A stretch of 11,167 nucleotides of DNA from Actinomycetes bacterium (GTDB taxonomy: Bacteria; Actinomycetota; Actinomycetes; S36-B12; UBA10799). The stretch is taken from the NCBI GenBank assembly GCA_029779995.1, contig JAKOZM010000100.1:1-11167 (forward strand), read 5' to 3'. Under the pieces are notes generated by a model. That model was not told where the DNA came from. It did no database searches and worked only from the letters and a program-made list of their open reading frames with translations. The translations under genes and the position numbers were made by a program. Of the stretch, positions 1-6,986 are shown in pieces (position 1 is the stretch's first letter; each line of letters opens with the position of its first letter).

Positions 1-1080
1 CGCGAGTTCCCGGGCGGCCTGCTGCCACATCTGCGGGTCGGCCTCGGCGGTTTCCCGGCCCGGGTTCACCGGGCGCTGCCCGCGCCGGGCGGCGGTCCAT
101 TCCGCGGCCGCCTCGCCGGCTGCTTGGGGGGTGTCCGGCCATTCGGCGCGTAGCCGGGGCAGGGTCAGGTCCCGGTCCAGCCGCCCGCCGCCGTACCACA
201 CCGGCTGCTCCCCGTCGGCCGGGCGCAGCGCGACCGAGTAGCCGGTGACCACGTCCTCCCGGCCCGACGCCAGACGCGGCCGGACCAGCACCCCGGCGCG
301 GCGCAGCCGGCGCACGAACTCCGCCTCGTCACCGGCCGCGACCGAGGCGCCGCGCACCGTGCGTGCCAGGCGCACCCGCGCCGCTTCCACACCGGTCTGC
401 GCCGCGACCAGCCGGTCCCGTTCGGCGGCATCCAGGGCTTTCCAGGAGCCGGGCTGCCCGGCGCCCGGCCCGGCCTCGTAGGCGGCCTGCGCCGCCCTGC
501 GCGCCGCGGCCTCCACCTCGCCCAGCTGGTAGCCGCGCCCCGCCAGCTCCGGTGCCCCCAGACGGGCCAGGCCGTGCTCTTCCTCCAGCTCCCGGCAGGC
601 CTGCTGGGCCCGCCGGTAGTCGTTGTGGATGCTGGCCTTCGTGCCGTCCTCACGCACCAGATTCACCACCACATGCACATGATCATTCCCGGCCGACGAC
701 AGCCCGTGCCGCACCGCCACCCACCGGGTCGCCGCCTTGCTGCCCTGCTGATCGTCCAGGCCCATCTTGTCCAGAAAACCCGCCGCGATCCGCCCCCACA
801 TCTCATCCGACAGCTCGCCCTCATCGGCGCGGATCGACAACGAGCAGTGCCACACATGACCCCCCGGCACCTCCACACCGAACGCGTGCCGCGGCCGGTC
901 CAGATGCCGCGCAATCGCCACCGCATCCGCGCCGCTCAGCTCATGGTCGTCATGCCAGGCCAGCAACGCCGCATCCCCTGCCACCAGATGCGGATCCGAA
1001 TGCTCATTGCGCTTGCCCGCACCCACCAGATACGACACCACCCCGCGCATCCCCGTCCCCCGGGTCACGTTCGGGATCAC
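1..1080 (-). CDS. Relaxase/mobilization nuclease (MOBP/VirD2-like), C-terminus cut by window edge
   Basis: Conjugative relaxase: nicks oriT, binds covalently to the 5' end and leads the transferred strand into the recipient. The minus-strand reading frame is open for 360 codons from a GTG at 1080 to the window edge. The N-terminus has the RGVVSYLVGAGK segment with candidate catalytic Tyr17, followed by an EHSDPHLVAGD stretch typical of actinobacterial MobA/VirD2-like relaxases. Residues 132-140 read NDHVHVVVN, the HxHxxxN metal-binding motif (H134, H136, N140) of the HUH relaxase superfamily. The GTG overlaps the TGA of the upstream mobC-like gene (GTGA), so the pair is probably translationally coupled. 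After about residue 175 the sequence is Ala/Arg-rich and helical. No T4SS or coupling-protein gene is in view, so mobilization and self-transfer cannot be told apart. Confidence 0.9.
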   Translation of the reverse strand, partial: MIPNVTRGTGMRGVVSYLVGAGKRNEHSDPHLVAGDAALLAWHDDHELSGADAVAIARHLDRPRHAFGVEVPGGHVWHCSLSIRADEGELSDEMWGRIAAGFLDKMGLDDQQGSKAATRWVAVRHGLSSAGNDHVHVVVNLVREDGTKASIHNDYRRAQQACRELEEEHGLARLGAPELAGRGYQLGEVEAAARRAAQAAYEAGPGAGQPGSWKALDAAERDRLVAAQTGVEAARVRLARTVRGASVAAGDEAEFVRRLRRAGVLVRPRLASGREDVVTGYSVALRPADGEQPVWYGGGRLDRDLTLPRLRAEWPDTPQAAGEAAAEWTAARRGQRPVNPGRETAEADPQMWQQAARELA

Positions 1081-1508
1081 AACGCCAACCCGTCAATCAG
1101 GCCGTCGATCCGGCTCATCACCGCCCGCGCCTCCCCCAACACCACACCCGTCTCGACGGCCAGCTCACCAGTCGCGTGCAGCTTCTTCGCGATCTGATTC
1201 ACATTGTTCGCCACACCGGCCAACGTGCGGTGCACCGCGAACAACTCCGTCAACAACCTCGCCCGCTCCGTCGCCGTCTCCCCCCGCTCAGACGCCAACG
1301 CCGACTCCACCAACAACCGCGACACCGTCACCCCCAACCCCTGCGCCACCAACAACAACCGCGCCTCCTCCTCCGGCGTCACCTTCACCTCATGCCGATG
1401 ATGCCGACCCCCCTTCGCATTCGCCCGCCGACGACGCCCACCACGACGCGACGACCGGCCGGCGCCCTCGCCCTGCGGCCCGCCGCCCTGGCCCTGCTCC
1501 TCCGACAT
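1077..1508 (-). CDS. mobC: MobC-like mobilization (relaxosome accessory) protein
   Basis: 143 aa from the ATG at 1508, preceded by a GGAAGGTGG-like purine-rich stretch. MobC proteins bind oriT beside the nic site and help the relaxase open the duplex. Residues 1-37 are a Gly/Arg-rich basic tail. Residues 38-74 (HRHEVKVTPEEEARLLL, then helical TVSRLLVESAL) resemble a ribbon-helix-helix DNA-binding unit. Residues 92-116 contain VANNVNQIAKKLH, the NxNQIA signature of the bacterial MobC family, followed by a helical tail. The stop overlaps the relaxase start. A longer start (GTG region near 1568) is possible but would only add a non-conserved basic extension. The gene symbol is by family resemblance. 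Confidence 0.85.
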   Translation of the reverse strand: MSEEQGQGGGPQGEGAGRSSRRGGRRRRANAKGGRHHRHEVKVTPEEEARLLLVAQGLGVTVSRLLVESALASERGETATERARLLTELFAVHRTLAGVANNVNQIAKKLHATGELAVETGVVLGEARAVMSRIDGLIDGLAL

Positions 1509-1546
1509 GCACCCACCACCTTCCGCTTCTCGGCCCAGCGCAGCGC

Positions 1547-1629
1547 CCCACCGTCGGTGGGACCACACGCCGCACGGCGTGTGCCACTCCCCGCGCCCAG
1601 CGGGAACCCCCAGTTAGCACGGCTAACTG
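1547..1629. other. Candidate oriT: cluster of four inverted repeats upstream of mobC
   Basis: Four hairpin-forming repeats follow each other in 83 bp: 1547-1561 (CCCACC/GGTGGG, 3-nt loop), 1564-1583 (CACACGCCG/CGGCGTGTG, 9-bp arms, 2-nt loop), 1590-1604 (CCCGC/GCGGG, 5-nt loop) and 1611-1629 (CAGTTAGC/GCTAACTG, 3-nt loop). They lie in the non-coding gap between the divergent mobC-like gene and the small ORF at 1705. Known oriT sites often sit beside the relaxase operon and carry inverted repeats bound by relaxase and accessory protein. The nic site itself is not identified. Alternatively some repeats are operators or terminators for the divergent promoters. Confidence 0.5.
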
Positions 1630-1691
1630 TATAGCTTGCTCCGCTGTGGCTTCTGATACCCCGACTGTACAGCCCGCACCCGGCTGGCCGC

Positions 1692-1697
1692 TACGCT
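1692..1697 (+). promoter_or_regulatory. Putative -10 box of a leaderless promoter
   Basis: TACGCT fits the actinobacterial TAnnnT -10 pattern and ends 7 nt before the ATG at 1705. No Shine-Dalgarno sequence fits between, so the transcript would start at or next to the start codon. No convincing -35 is seen. The palindrome CTGTACAG at 1665-1672 lies just upstream and could be a regulatory site. The same hexamer occurs with 6-nt spacing before the ORF at 9334. Confidence 0.35.
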
Positions 1698-1704
1698 TCT
1701 GTGC

Positions 1705-1983
1705 ATGGCACACGACCTCGACCCCGACACCACCGCCCAACGCGCCCGCGACCTGCTCGACAAACGCATCCAGAGCGTGCGCGACCTGGTCACCAAACGA
1801 CAGGCCGTCACCGACCTGCGGGCGCAGCTCGACACCGCCGAACGCGACGACGCGACCGCCTACACCGCCGCCCTCCGAGACGGCTGGACAGCCGACGAAC
1901 TCAAAACCCTCGGCCTGCCCGAACCCGCCGCCAAACCCCGCACCCGCAAACCCTCAAAAGCGTCCACACCACCGGCCACCTGA
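1705..1983 (+). CDS. Small helical, charged hypothetical protein of the mobilization region
   Basis: 92 aa. Residues about 10-60 are dense in charged residues and alanine with heptad-like leucines and valines (ARDLLDKRIQSVRDLVTKR, then LRAQLDTAERDD), suggesting a coiled coil or long helical hairpin. Residues 65-75 read DGWTADELKTLGL, and the C-terminus is a basic Pro/Lys/Arg tail. There is no signal peptide or membrane segment. It is transcribed away from the mobC-relaxase pair across the putative oriT, so a role in DNA processing or in regulating transfer is plausible, but only position supports that. Codon use is strongly GC-ending throughout, supporting real coding. I do not recognise a named family. 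Confidence 0.65.
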   Translation: MAHDLDPDTTAQRARDLLDKRIQSVRDLVTKRQAVTDLRAQLDTAERDDATAYTAALRDGWTADELKTLGLPEPAAKPRTRKPSKASTPPAT

Positions 1984-2339
1984 CCCCGTTCCCTCCCCTG
2001 CGGACAAGTCTCACGAGCCCGACCGGCGAGTCAAGCCGCGCACAGCGCGGCCGGCTCCCCCGGAACTTTCCGCACGCGCACAGGGCCTAACGGCCCTGCA
2101 CTTATTCCGCGCGGAAACTCCCTCCCCCACCGCCCTACGGGTTGACACACCAGCCGAACTTCGTGGAATGCGCCGCCTATCAGGAAACGGGAGAAGACTG
2201 GCAGCGCACACCACCCACCAGCTGCGACAAACCCGCGACCGTTAAGCCCGCGGTGCACGCCCCTGCCAACGCGGGGTCGGAGAAATGTCAGGGGTGGCGC
2301 GTACCGTGACAGGCACAACGGGGAAAGGAAACACCGGAC
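1984..2339. other. Intergenic region with hairpin, palindrome and possible -35 element
   Basis: No convincing gene in these 356 bp. It contains a hairpin at 2081-2098, a 12-bp perfect palindrome TTCCGCGCGGAA at 2105-2116, and a consensus-like TTGACA at 2142-2147. A matching -10 is unclear: TGGAAT at 2164-2169 is the best-spaced candidate but does not fit TAnnnT. The TTGACA could belong to a promoter for the membrane-protein gene at 2340. Confidence 0.4.
2081..2098 (+). terminator. Hairpin downstream of the small ORF, possible terminator
   Basis: CAGGGCC/GGCCCTG arms (7 bp) with a TAAC loop, about 100 nt past the stop at 1983. There is no T-tract, so it would be a hairpin-only terminator as often proposed in high-GC actinomycetes, or simply a structured spacer. 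Confidence 0.3.
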
Positions 2340-2789
2340 ATGCCCGACACACCACCCGGCAGCGCACCGCATCAAGAGGGTTCACGCTTTGCCACCGGCA
2401 ACCCATGGGTATGGGTACTCGCCGCGGCGGTCGTCCTGGCCGTCATCGCGCTGACCCTGGCACCGCTCTACATCGACGACTTCGGCACCACCGTCTGGGC
2501 TTACCTCATCTGGGCCATCCTGATCGCCGGATACTTCCTGCCCACGATCATCGCCGGGCGCCGCAAACACCACAACCTCGCCGCGATCATCGCCGTCAAC
2601 CTGCTCCTCGGCTGGACCCTGCTCGGCTGGCTCATCGCCCTCATCTGGTCCCTCACCGCGGTCCGCAATCCCTTCGCGCCCCAACAGGCCTACCCGACCG
2701 TCTACCAGCCGCCGCCCCTGCAGTACCAGGTCGGCGACGTCGTCAACGGCCACCGTTTCAACGGCCAAACCTGGCAGCCCCTGCCCTGA
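2340..2789 (+). CDS. Superinfection-immunity-type membrane protein
   Basis: 149 aa, ATG preceded by an AAAGGAA ribosome-binding site with 9-nt spacing. After a short polar N-terminus there are three hydrophobic segments at about 22-43, 50-72 and 80-108. The core YFLPTIIAGRRKHHN (65-79) followed by AIIAVNLLLGWTLLGWLIAL (82-101) matches the superinfection immunity family, named for phage T4 Imm, which blocks entry of DNA from a second phage at the membrane. Most cellular members have no tested role. The C-terminal tail is Pro/Gln/Tyr-rich and ends in GDVVNGHRFNGQTWQPLP, resembling the short Gly/Trp tail motif of other actinobacterial membrane proteins. Beside a mobilization region, a role against competing phages or in entry exclusion is an inference only. 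Confidence 0.8.
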   Translation: MPDTPPGSAPHQEGSRFATGNPWVWVLAAAVVLAVIALTLAPLYIDDFGTTVWAYLIWAILIAGYFLPTIIAGRRKHHNLAAIIAVNLLLGWTLLGWLIALIWSLTAVRNPFAPQQAYPTVYQPPPLQYQVGDVVNGHRFNGQTWQPLP

Positions 2790-2867
2790 CAACCCACACC
2801 TCGCAGCAGGTGCCGGCGACCGCGCGGCGGAGACCTGGCAACCGCACACCAGCCGCCGCCGGCAAGA

Positions 2868-2894
2868 GGCGGGACCGGTCGCACCGGCCCCGCC
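2868..2894 (-). terminator. Strong hairpin after the Rv3235-like gene
   Basis: A 12-bp inverted repeat (GGCGGGACCGGT / ACCGGCCCCGCC, 3-nt loop) starts 12 bp past the minus-strand stop at 2907. The single non-Watson-Crick position becomes a G-U pair in the minus-strand transcript but an A-C mismatch in the plus-strand transcript, so it suits termination of the minus-strand gene best. It also separates this gene from the convergent one ending at 2789. No T-tract is present. Confidence 0.5.
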
Positions 2895-2906
2895 CCCGGC
2901 AGGGGG

Positions 2907-3320
2907 TTACAGCACCCCGACGTGGGTCATCCAGTAGCGGCCCGACCCGTTGCGCCGGAACTCCGCGGTCACCGCGTGCACCGCCGACCCGCAGCGCACC
3001 ACCGCCGCCACCCGGGTCACCGCAGCCTCCCGCTGGAACCGCACCGACACGATCCGAGGATCGGCCAGCATCGGGCGTGCACCATGGTCACGGCGCAGAC
3101 TGCCCAGCAGCCGAGGATGCACGCTGGAGTCGGTCACCGGGGCAGGGCGTGACCCGGCCAGGATCTCCACGCAGCGGCACGTCAACTCCACCGCCCAGGT
3201 CGGGTTCAGCAGGAACTCGGCATCCAGCACCGCCTCGAGGTCATCGAAGCTGGGATCGGTCAACGGGATGCTGTAGCCGATCGGCCGGAAGCGGTAACGG
3301 CGGTGCAACTTGGCGGGCAT
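2907..3320 (-). CDS. Rv3235/DUF6459-like protein
   Basis: 137 aa from the ATG at 3320, with a good AGGAAAGGA ribosome-binding site. The pattern of a helix with WAVELTCRCVEILAGSRP (42-59), HPRLLGSLRR (68-77), the strand VSVRFQREAAVTRVAAVVRC (91-110) and a closing strand with aromatic W130 and MTHVGVL fits the small Rv3235 family of Actinobacteria, whose function is unknown. In chromosomes I know such proteins as short companions of other genes; here the gene stands alone on a putative mobile element. There is no signal peptide or membrane segment. Its leader carries a hairpin (3348-3366). The family assignment rests on pattern recognition and is moderately secure; the function is unknown. Confidence 0.75.
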   Translation of the reverse strand: MPAKLHRRYRFRPIGYSIPLTDPSFDDLEAVLDAEFLLNPTWAVELTCRCVEILAGSRPAPVTDSSVHPRLLGSLRRDHGARPMLADPRIVSVRFQREAAVTRVAAVVRCGSAVHAVTAEFRRNGSGRYWMTHVGVL

Positions 3321-3347
3321 GAGGCGGGTCCTTTCCTGAGGTGAGAC

Positions 3348-3366
3348 CGGGAGGGGGTTCCTCCCG
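3348..3366 (-). promoter_or_regulatory. Hairpin in the leader of the Rv3235-like gene
   Basis: Perfect 7-bp arms CGGGAGG/CCTCCCG with a 5-nt loop, ending 27 nt before the ATG at 3320 and just upstream of the AGGAAAGGA ribosome-binding site. It could be a transcript-start structure, an attenuator or an operator. No T-tract follows. Confidence 0.3.
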
Positions 3367-3528
3367 ACGCACGCGATCAGGGGCAGCCGTGGCAGGCGGG
3401 GCAACTCGACGGACCGGCGGAGAGGAAAAGATCTTCGAGGAAATAAGCGAAGCGCCGAAGGAGATGTTTTCCGCGCAGCTGGCGAGCCTGCTCGGTCGAG
3501 TTGCGGCGACAGACGCGGATGCCCCAGC

Positions 3529-3786
3529 GTGAAGAAGTCGGGAGAACCCCCGGGACCCTCACCCCAGCAAAGGCACCCCGCACCCGCCCCGGTTATCCAC
3601 AGAACCGCGACCGGTGGTTGTGCGCCCCCACCCCCGACCGGTCCCATGGAACCTATGACAAGCCAACCGCTGGTACACCTCACCGCCTACGACGCCTGGG
3701 ACGACGACCACTGCCCCTGCGAGACCTGCACCACCGCTTGGGGCACCGACCTCCCCGAGATGCTGCTACGCCCGGACGGCAGGTGA
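3529..3786 (+). CDS. Possible small CxC-xx-C protein, doubtful
   Basis: Reading frame of 85 codons from a GTG at 3529; the more likely start is the ATG at 3655, giving 43 aa (MTSQPLVHLTAYDAWDDDHC onward). The C-terminal part contains CPCETC, a possible metal-binding cluster, and has acidic residues and GC-ending codons, unlike the Pro-rich upstream part. There is no good ribosome-binding site for the ATG. It ends 7 bp before the convergent McrC-like gene. I recognise no family; it may be non-functional. Confidence 0.3.
   Translation: MKKSGEPPGPSPQQRHPAPAPVIHRTATGGCAPPPPTGPMEPMTSQPLVHLTAYDAWDDDHCPCETCTTAWGTDLPEMLLRPDGR
3591..3602 (+). repeat. GGTTATCCACAG, left copy (contains a DnaA-box consensus)
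   Basis: Contains TTATCCACA (3593-3601), identical to the DnaA-box consensus. The same 12 bp recur in direct orientation at 10038-10049, so the two copies bracket the whole restriction-modification island. A 12-bp match in 11 kb is not rare by chance, so the pairing may be coincidence. Confidence 0.3.
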
Positions 3787-3793
3787 CAACCGG

Positions 3794-5134
3794 TCAAAGG
3801 GGAGGTACGCCGTGATGGGTGTCACCCGAACCCCATGCATCACCAGCCAGTGGGATGTGGCTATCCACGAGGGCGCGGTATAGACGTTCAGCTCGGGACT
3901 CGTCGCCAAGGCCTGATCTGTAGCCGTACATGTCCAGCCCTACAGCAATCAATCGGTCGGGGTGCTTGCTGAAGCCGGTCAGCGACCACGCCACTGCCTC
4001 GAAGTCCGTCGGGTAGACGAGCACGGCCGCAGGAGCGTGCAACGCGGCCGCCGTTGTGAGGGCCTGAAAGGCGTGCTCTCGGATTGCCTTCGGCGTAGGG
4101 ACTGCGTACTTCGTCTCAAACGAAGCCACTACTCGTGTTCCCCGCTTGAGAATTCCATCGGGCTGCACCTCGCCCTTGACATGGAAGGAACCTGTCCCCG
4201 GAGGGGTGTTCCCAACGGGCTTTCGCAGCGGGTAGAGCCCGGAGTGTCCAGATCCCGCTAGCCCTGTGTGACCGCTTTGAGCGGCAACCGCACCTAACGC
4301 CTGCAGTGCCCGTTTAAGAAGCGTTTCAAGTAGCGGCCATGGCTCGAGCGCCACCCCAAACCCCTCCAGGTTCCCGTGTCGTCTCAGCGGGGCGACTCGG
4401 CGCACGACGGCAACGGCAGTACTCCAAGCTGGTCGATAGGCACGCCATTGCGGCGGTAGTTCACGCAGTGCGGTGCTGGGGTCGAGTGCGACGTGCGGGG
4501 CAAGTCCTGGACGAAGTCGGCCGGTGACACCGCGCAGGGCCGCTGCCGTGCGTGGGTTGCTCGTACTTGCCGCCAGGAGTTCTGCGACTGCGGCGAGCAT
4601 GCTGGTGAAGGGGTTGTCAACCGTGAGCATCGACTGGTGTTGGGGAAAGTGAGCAGGCTTGAGCGCCCGTTGGCTAACCCATCGGGTGACGTCCAGGCGG
4701 CCAGTTAGCGAAGGGGGCGTCGTGGCTCGGGATTGGATAAGAGTGAGGGGCCCTTCGCGGCGCAGTGCGCCGTCCAACTGCCCGACGAAGAGATCTGCGA
4801 AGGCGTCGGGGAGCACTCGGACCGGGTGGCGTTCGGATTCCTTGTTGTCTCCGCCAAACCCGACCCGGGTTGGTGGAGACAACAGATCGACCAGCGCTCT
4901 CGTCCATTGGACGTCCGCAGCGACCCGCGGGGCGACATCGAGAACCAAGTCTCTGGTGATCCGGACGCTGCCGACAAGGTTGCGGATAGTCAGTTCGCTG
5001 CCCGATGCCAAGAAGTTGAAGCGTGGCTTCAACTCGGTCGCCAACTCACTGAGCCGGGAACGGATGAGTTCGGCCTCCTCGGCTGTCACGCCCGTCACCG
5101 CCTGGTATTCGGTCACCGCAATCCGGCGCTCCAC
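3794..5134 (-). CDS. mcrC: McrC-like PD-(D/E)xK endonuclease subunit of an McrBC/LlaJI-type restriction system
   Basis: 446 aa. McrC subunits join an McrB AAA+ ring, stimulate its GTPase and carry the nuclease centre. The nuclease core is visible at about residues 322-342: EVQPDGILKRGTRVVASFETK, giving D326 and the E340-x-K342 pair of the PD-(D/E)xK fold. Upstream, LTGRLDVTRWVS and HFPQHQSMLTVDNPFTSMLA are typical McrC-family segments. I prefer the GTG at 5134, because it lies 4 nt after the mcrB-like stop, has an AGAGG ribosome-binding site 9 nt away, and places MERRIAVTEYQ at the start as in other McrC proteins. ATG starts at 5161 and 5182 overlap mcrB and are alternatives. It is probably translationally coupled to mcrB. 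The gene name is by homology; cutting of methylated DNA is not implied. Confidence 0.88.
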   Translation of the reverse strand: MERRIAVTEYQAVTGVTAEEAELIRSRLSELATELKPRFNFLASGSELTIRNLVGSVRITRDLVLDVAPRVAADVQWTRALVDLLSPPTRVGFGGDNKESERHPVRVLPDAFADLFVGQLDGALRREGPLTLIQSRATTPPSLTGRLDVTRWVSQRALKPAHFPQHQSMLTVDNPFTSMLAAVAELLAASTSNPRTAAALRGVTGRLRPGLAPHVALDPSTALRELPPQWRAYRPAWSTAVAVVRRVAPLRRHGNLEGFGVALEPWPLLETLLKRALQALGAVAAQSGHTGLAGSGHSGLYPLRKPVGNTPPGTGSFHVKGEVQPDGILKRGTRVVASFETKYAVPTPKAIREHAFQALTTAAALHAPAAVLVYPTDFEAVAWSLTGFSKHPDRLIAVGLDMYGYRSGLGDESRAERLYRALVDSHIPLAGDAWGSGDTHHGVPPL

Positions 5135-5138
5135 GGAA

Positions 5139-6986
5139 CTACGCCTCTGCGGTCTCGTCATCAGTCTCGTCACCCGGACCATCTATGACCTGGCCAGCCC
5201 CCGGAATCCCCCCGCTACCTGTCCGACATAGCGACAGGATTGCCTGTTTCAAGTCGGCCTCGTCCAACTCTTGAAAGTTCTGCAGACGGAGCCGATCTGG
5301 CCAGCGAGTCAGATCGGCAGGAGCGGTCTTCCACGACGCTGCTGCGGGGCCGGCGTTTGCCTCACTGACTCCAAGCACAGCAGCCAAGCCTTCGTCGTCA
5401 TCGATGAACGACATCGCCAGCGTGCCCAATACCCGGTTGTCAAGGGCCGCCGCCAGCGACGAGAGTGCGCTGCCCACATCGTCCAAGTCGAGGTGCCAGA
5501 ATACTGACTGGCCAAGTAGGAAGTCCCGTCCGAGAACGAAACCGATCCGCTGATTGAGGCTATCCAGAATCGCCACTGCCACCCCAGCAACATGCTCCGG
5601 GGTTGTCCACGTTGTCGGGTCTCCGAGCCTGAAGCCACCCGTGGTGTCGGCGTGCAGGTGTGAACTCAGCGCAGCGAGATCTGGATCGACGTGGATGATG
5701 CTGAACCGGCGGCGCAGGGCTGCGTCGAGCGGAGCCACCGAGCGGTCGGCCGAGTTCATAGCCGCAAGGATGCGCAGTTCGCTCGGCAATCTGGTGGTAG
5801 CGCCCAACGGCCCAAGATCGGTTGTGGGGTTGAGGTGCTTGTACGGAGTGTCGATGAAGGCACTGTCGCGCTTATCGCGGTCGAGAAGCGCCAGCGTGTC
5901 ACCGAAGATGGCAGCGGCGTTGCCGCGGTTGAACTCATCGAGGACGAGTAATGCCCTGTTGTCCGGAGCTGCCTCGACGAACTGAGCCAACTCAAGCAAC
6001 GGACCTACCTGCGGCTTGACGGTCACCGCCCCCGTCTCGTTACCGTTCGTGTCAGTGACTACGTCCGGCAACAGCCCCATAACGAAGTGCTCGTAGGCGT
6101 ACGAGGGATGGAAGAGCAGCGAGGCCACGCGCCGAGCTCCTACCGGCGGCGCCGGACTCGTACCAAACGCCCTGTGCAGGATGTCGGGGTCGAATGTGAC
6201 GCTCGGCGTTCCAGCCCCGGAGTAGAGCTTGGTGATCTTCTCCATAGCGACCGTCTTGCCTGTACCGGGAGGCCCGACAAGTAACACGTTTGGGCTGTCA
6301 TCGAAGGCAGCGAGGATCCGCCGCACGAGGCTGTCGCTCATGTCTACTCCTGGGGTGTACTCCACGAAACCCATCACTTGATTGCCTCGGAACGCTTGAG
6401 CCGTGGCCTTGACTTCAGGAGGCGCGAAGTCCCACGATGCGTCTGCGTGCGCGGCGCTCGGGTTCTCGAACACCACACGCGCATGAAGAACCGGGCCCTC
6501 GCCCAAGAGGTGCACACCCAGCAGCCACGGATGCTCACCGGTCGCCACGAGATTGGCGAACTCCTGGTCCGCTAGTTGCGGCGTGCCCAGATTCGGTGTT
6601 CCAGCAAGGACCTCTACATCACCGGGTTGCGGGGAGAGCTTGAGTCGCCAGGGCCTCGGAGGGTGGTTCTTGGGCCAGGACAGATCCTTGCGGACCATCT
6701 CCTTATCGTGATGGCGCAACCAGCCGTCGACCTCATCTTGCGGCCACTTCCACTTGATCGGCACCGAGCCGTCAGAGACTGCGGGAACCTTACCCAGCAC
6801 TCTTTCAAGCGCCCGCGAGCCTGGCGCATCGGGCTGGAGATAGTCCTTCGAGTACGACTGATCCTTCTTGTTGGTCACCGGGTCCGCAACCGAGCCCGTC
6901 ATGGGGTCGCGACCATAGACCGGCTTGAATACTGAAGCGGCCTCCATTTTCCAGATAAAGACCGCGTCGACGGGACGCGGTGTCAC
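5139..6986 (-). CDS. mcrB: McrB-like AAA+ GTPase subunit of an McrBC/LlaJI-type restriction system
   Basis: 615 aa motor subunit, expected to form a ring, hydrolyse GTP and translocate DNA for the McrC nuclease. Residues 238-245 are GPPGTGKT (Walker A), 346-354 LLVLDEFNR (Walker B), and 410-416 MNSADRS, the McrB-type form of the family's NTPase signature. R425-R427 lie where arginine-finger residues are expected. FHPSYAYEHFVMGLLP (292-307) is the usual McrB segment between the Walker motifs. Residues 1-200 show no domain I can name with confidence; in LlaJI.R1 this place holds a site-specific DNA-binding domain. The GTG at 6986 overlaps the methyltransferase stop (GTGA), so the ATG at 7094, 112 bp into dam, is unlikely. 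The C-terminus is a short acidic tail. Confidence 0.92.
   Translation of the reverse strand: MTPRPVDAVFIWKMEAASVFKPVYGRDPMTGSVADPVTNKKDQSYSKDYLQPDAPGSRALERVLGKVPAVSDGSVPIKWKWPQDEVDGWLRHHDKEMVRKDLSWPKNHPPRPWRLKLSPQPGDVEVLAGTPNLGTPQLADQEFANLVATGEHPWLLGVHLLGEGPVLHARVVFENPSAAHADASWDFAPPEVKATAQAFRGNQVMGFVEYTPGVDMSDSLVRRILAAFDDSPNVLLVGPPGTGKTVAMEKITKLYSGAGTPSVTFDPDILHRAFGTSPAPPVGARRVASLLFHPSYAYEHFVMGLLPDVVTDTNGNETGAVTVKPQVGPLLELAQFVEAAPDNRALLVLDEFNRGNAAAIFGDTLALLDRDKRDSAFIDTPYKHLNPTTDLGPLGATTRLPSELRILAAMNSADRSVAPLDAALRRRFSIIHVDPDLAALSSHLHADTTGGFRLGDPTTWTTPEHVAGVAVAILDSLNQRIGFVLGRDFLLGQSVFWHLDLDDVGSALSSLAAALDNRVLGTLAMSFIDDDEGLAAVLGVSEANAGPAAASWKTAPADLTRWPDRLRLQNFQELDEADLKQAILSLCRTGSGGIPGAGQVIDGPGDETDDETAEA

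Noticed and set aside
165..653. Minus-strand frame of 162 codons in the relaxase region
   Set aside because: It is in a different frame from the HxHxxxN-containing relaxase and is Arg/Trp-rich without domain character.
363..2245. Long plus-strand frames opposite the relaxase and mobC (Pro/Arg/His-rich translations)
   Set aside because: They are shadows of GC-rich genes on the other strand; composition is low-complexity, while the minus-strand frames carry clear relaxase and MobC motifs.
2285..3322. 345-codon plus-strand frame across the membrane-protein and Rv3235-like genes
   Set aside because: Pro/Arg/His-rich shadow translation; it overlaps two better supported genes and a terminator hairpin.
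4659..5231. Plus-strand frame opposite mcrC/mcrB
   Set aside because: Ser/Arg-rich shadow; the minus strand has intact McrC and McrB motifs.
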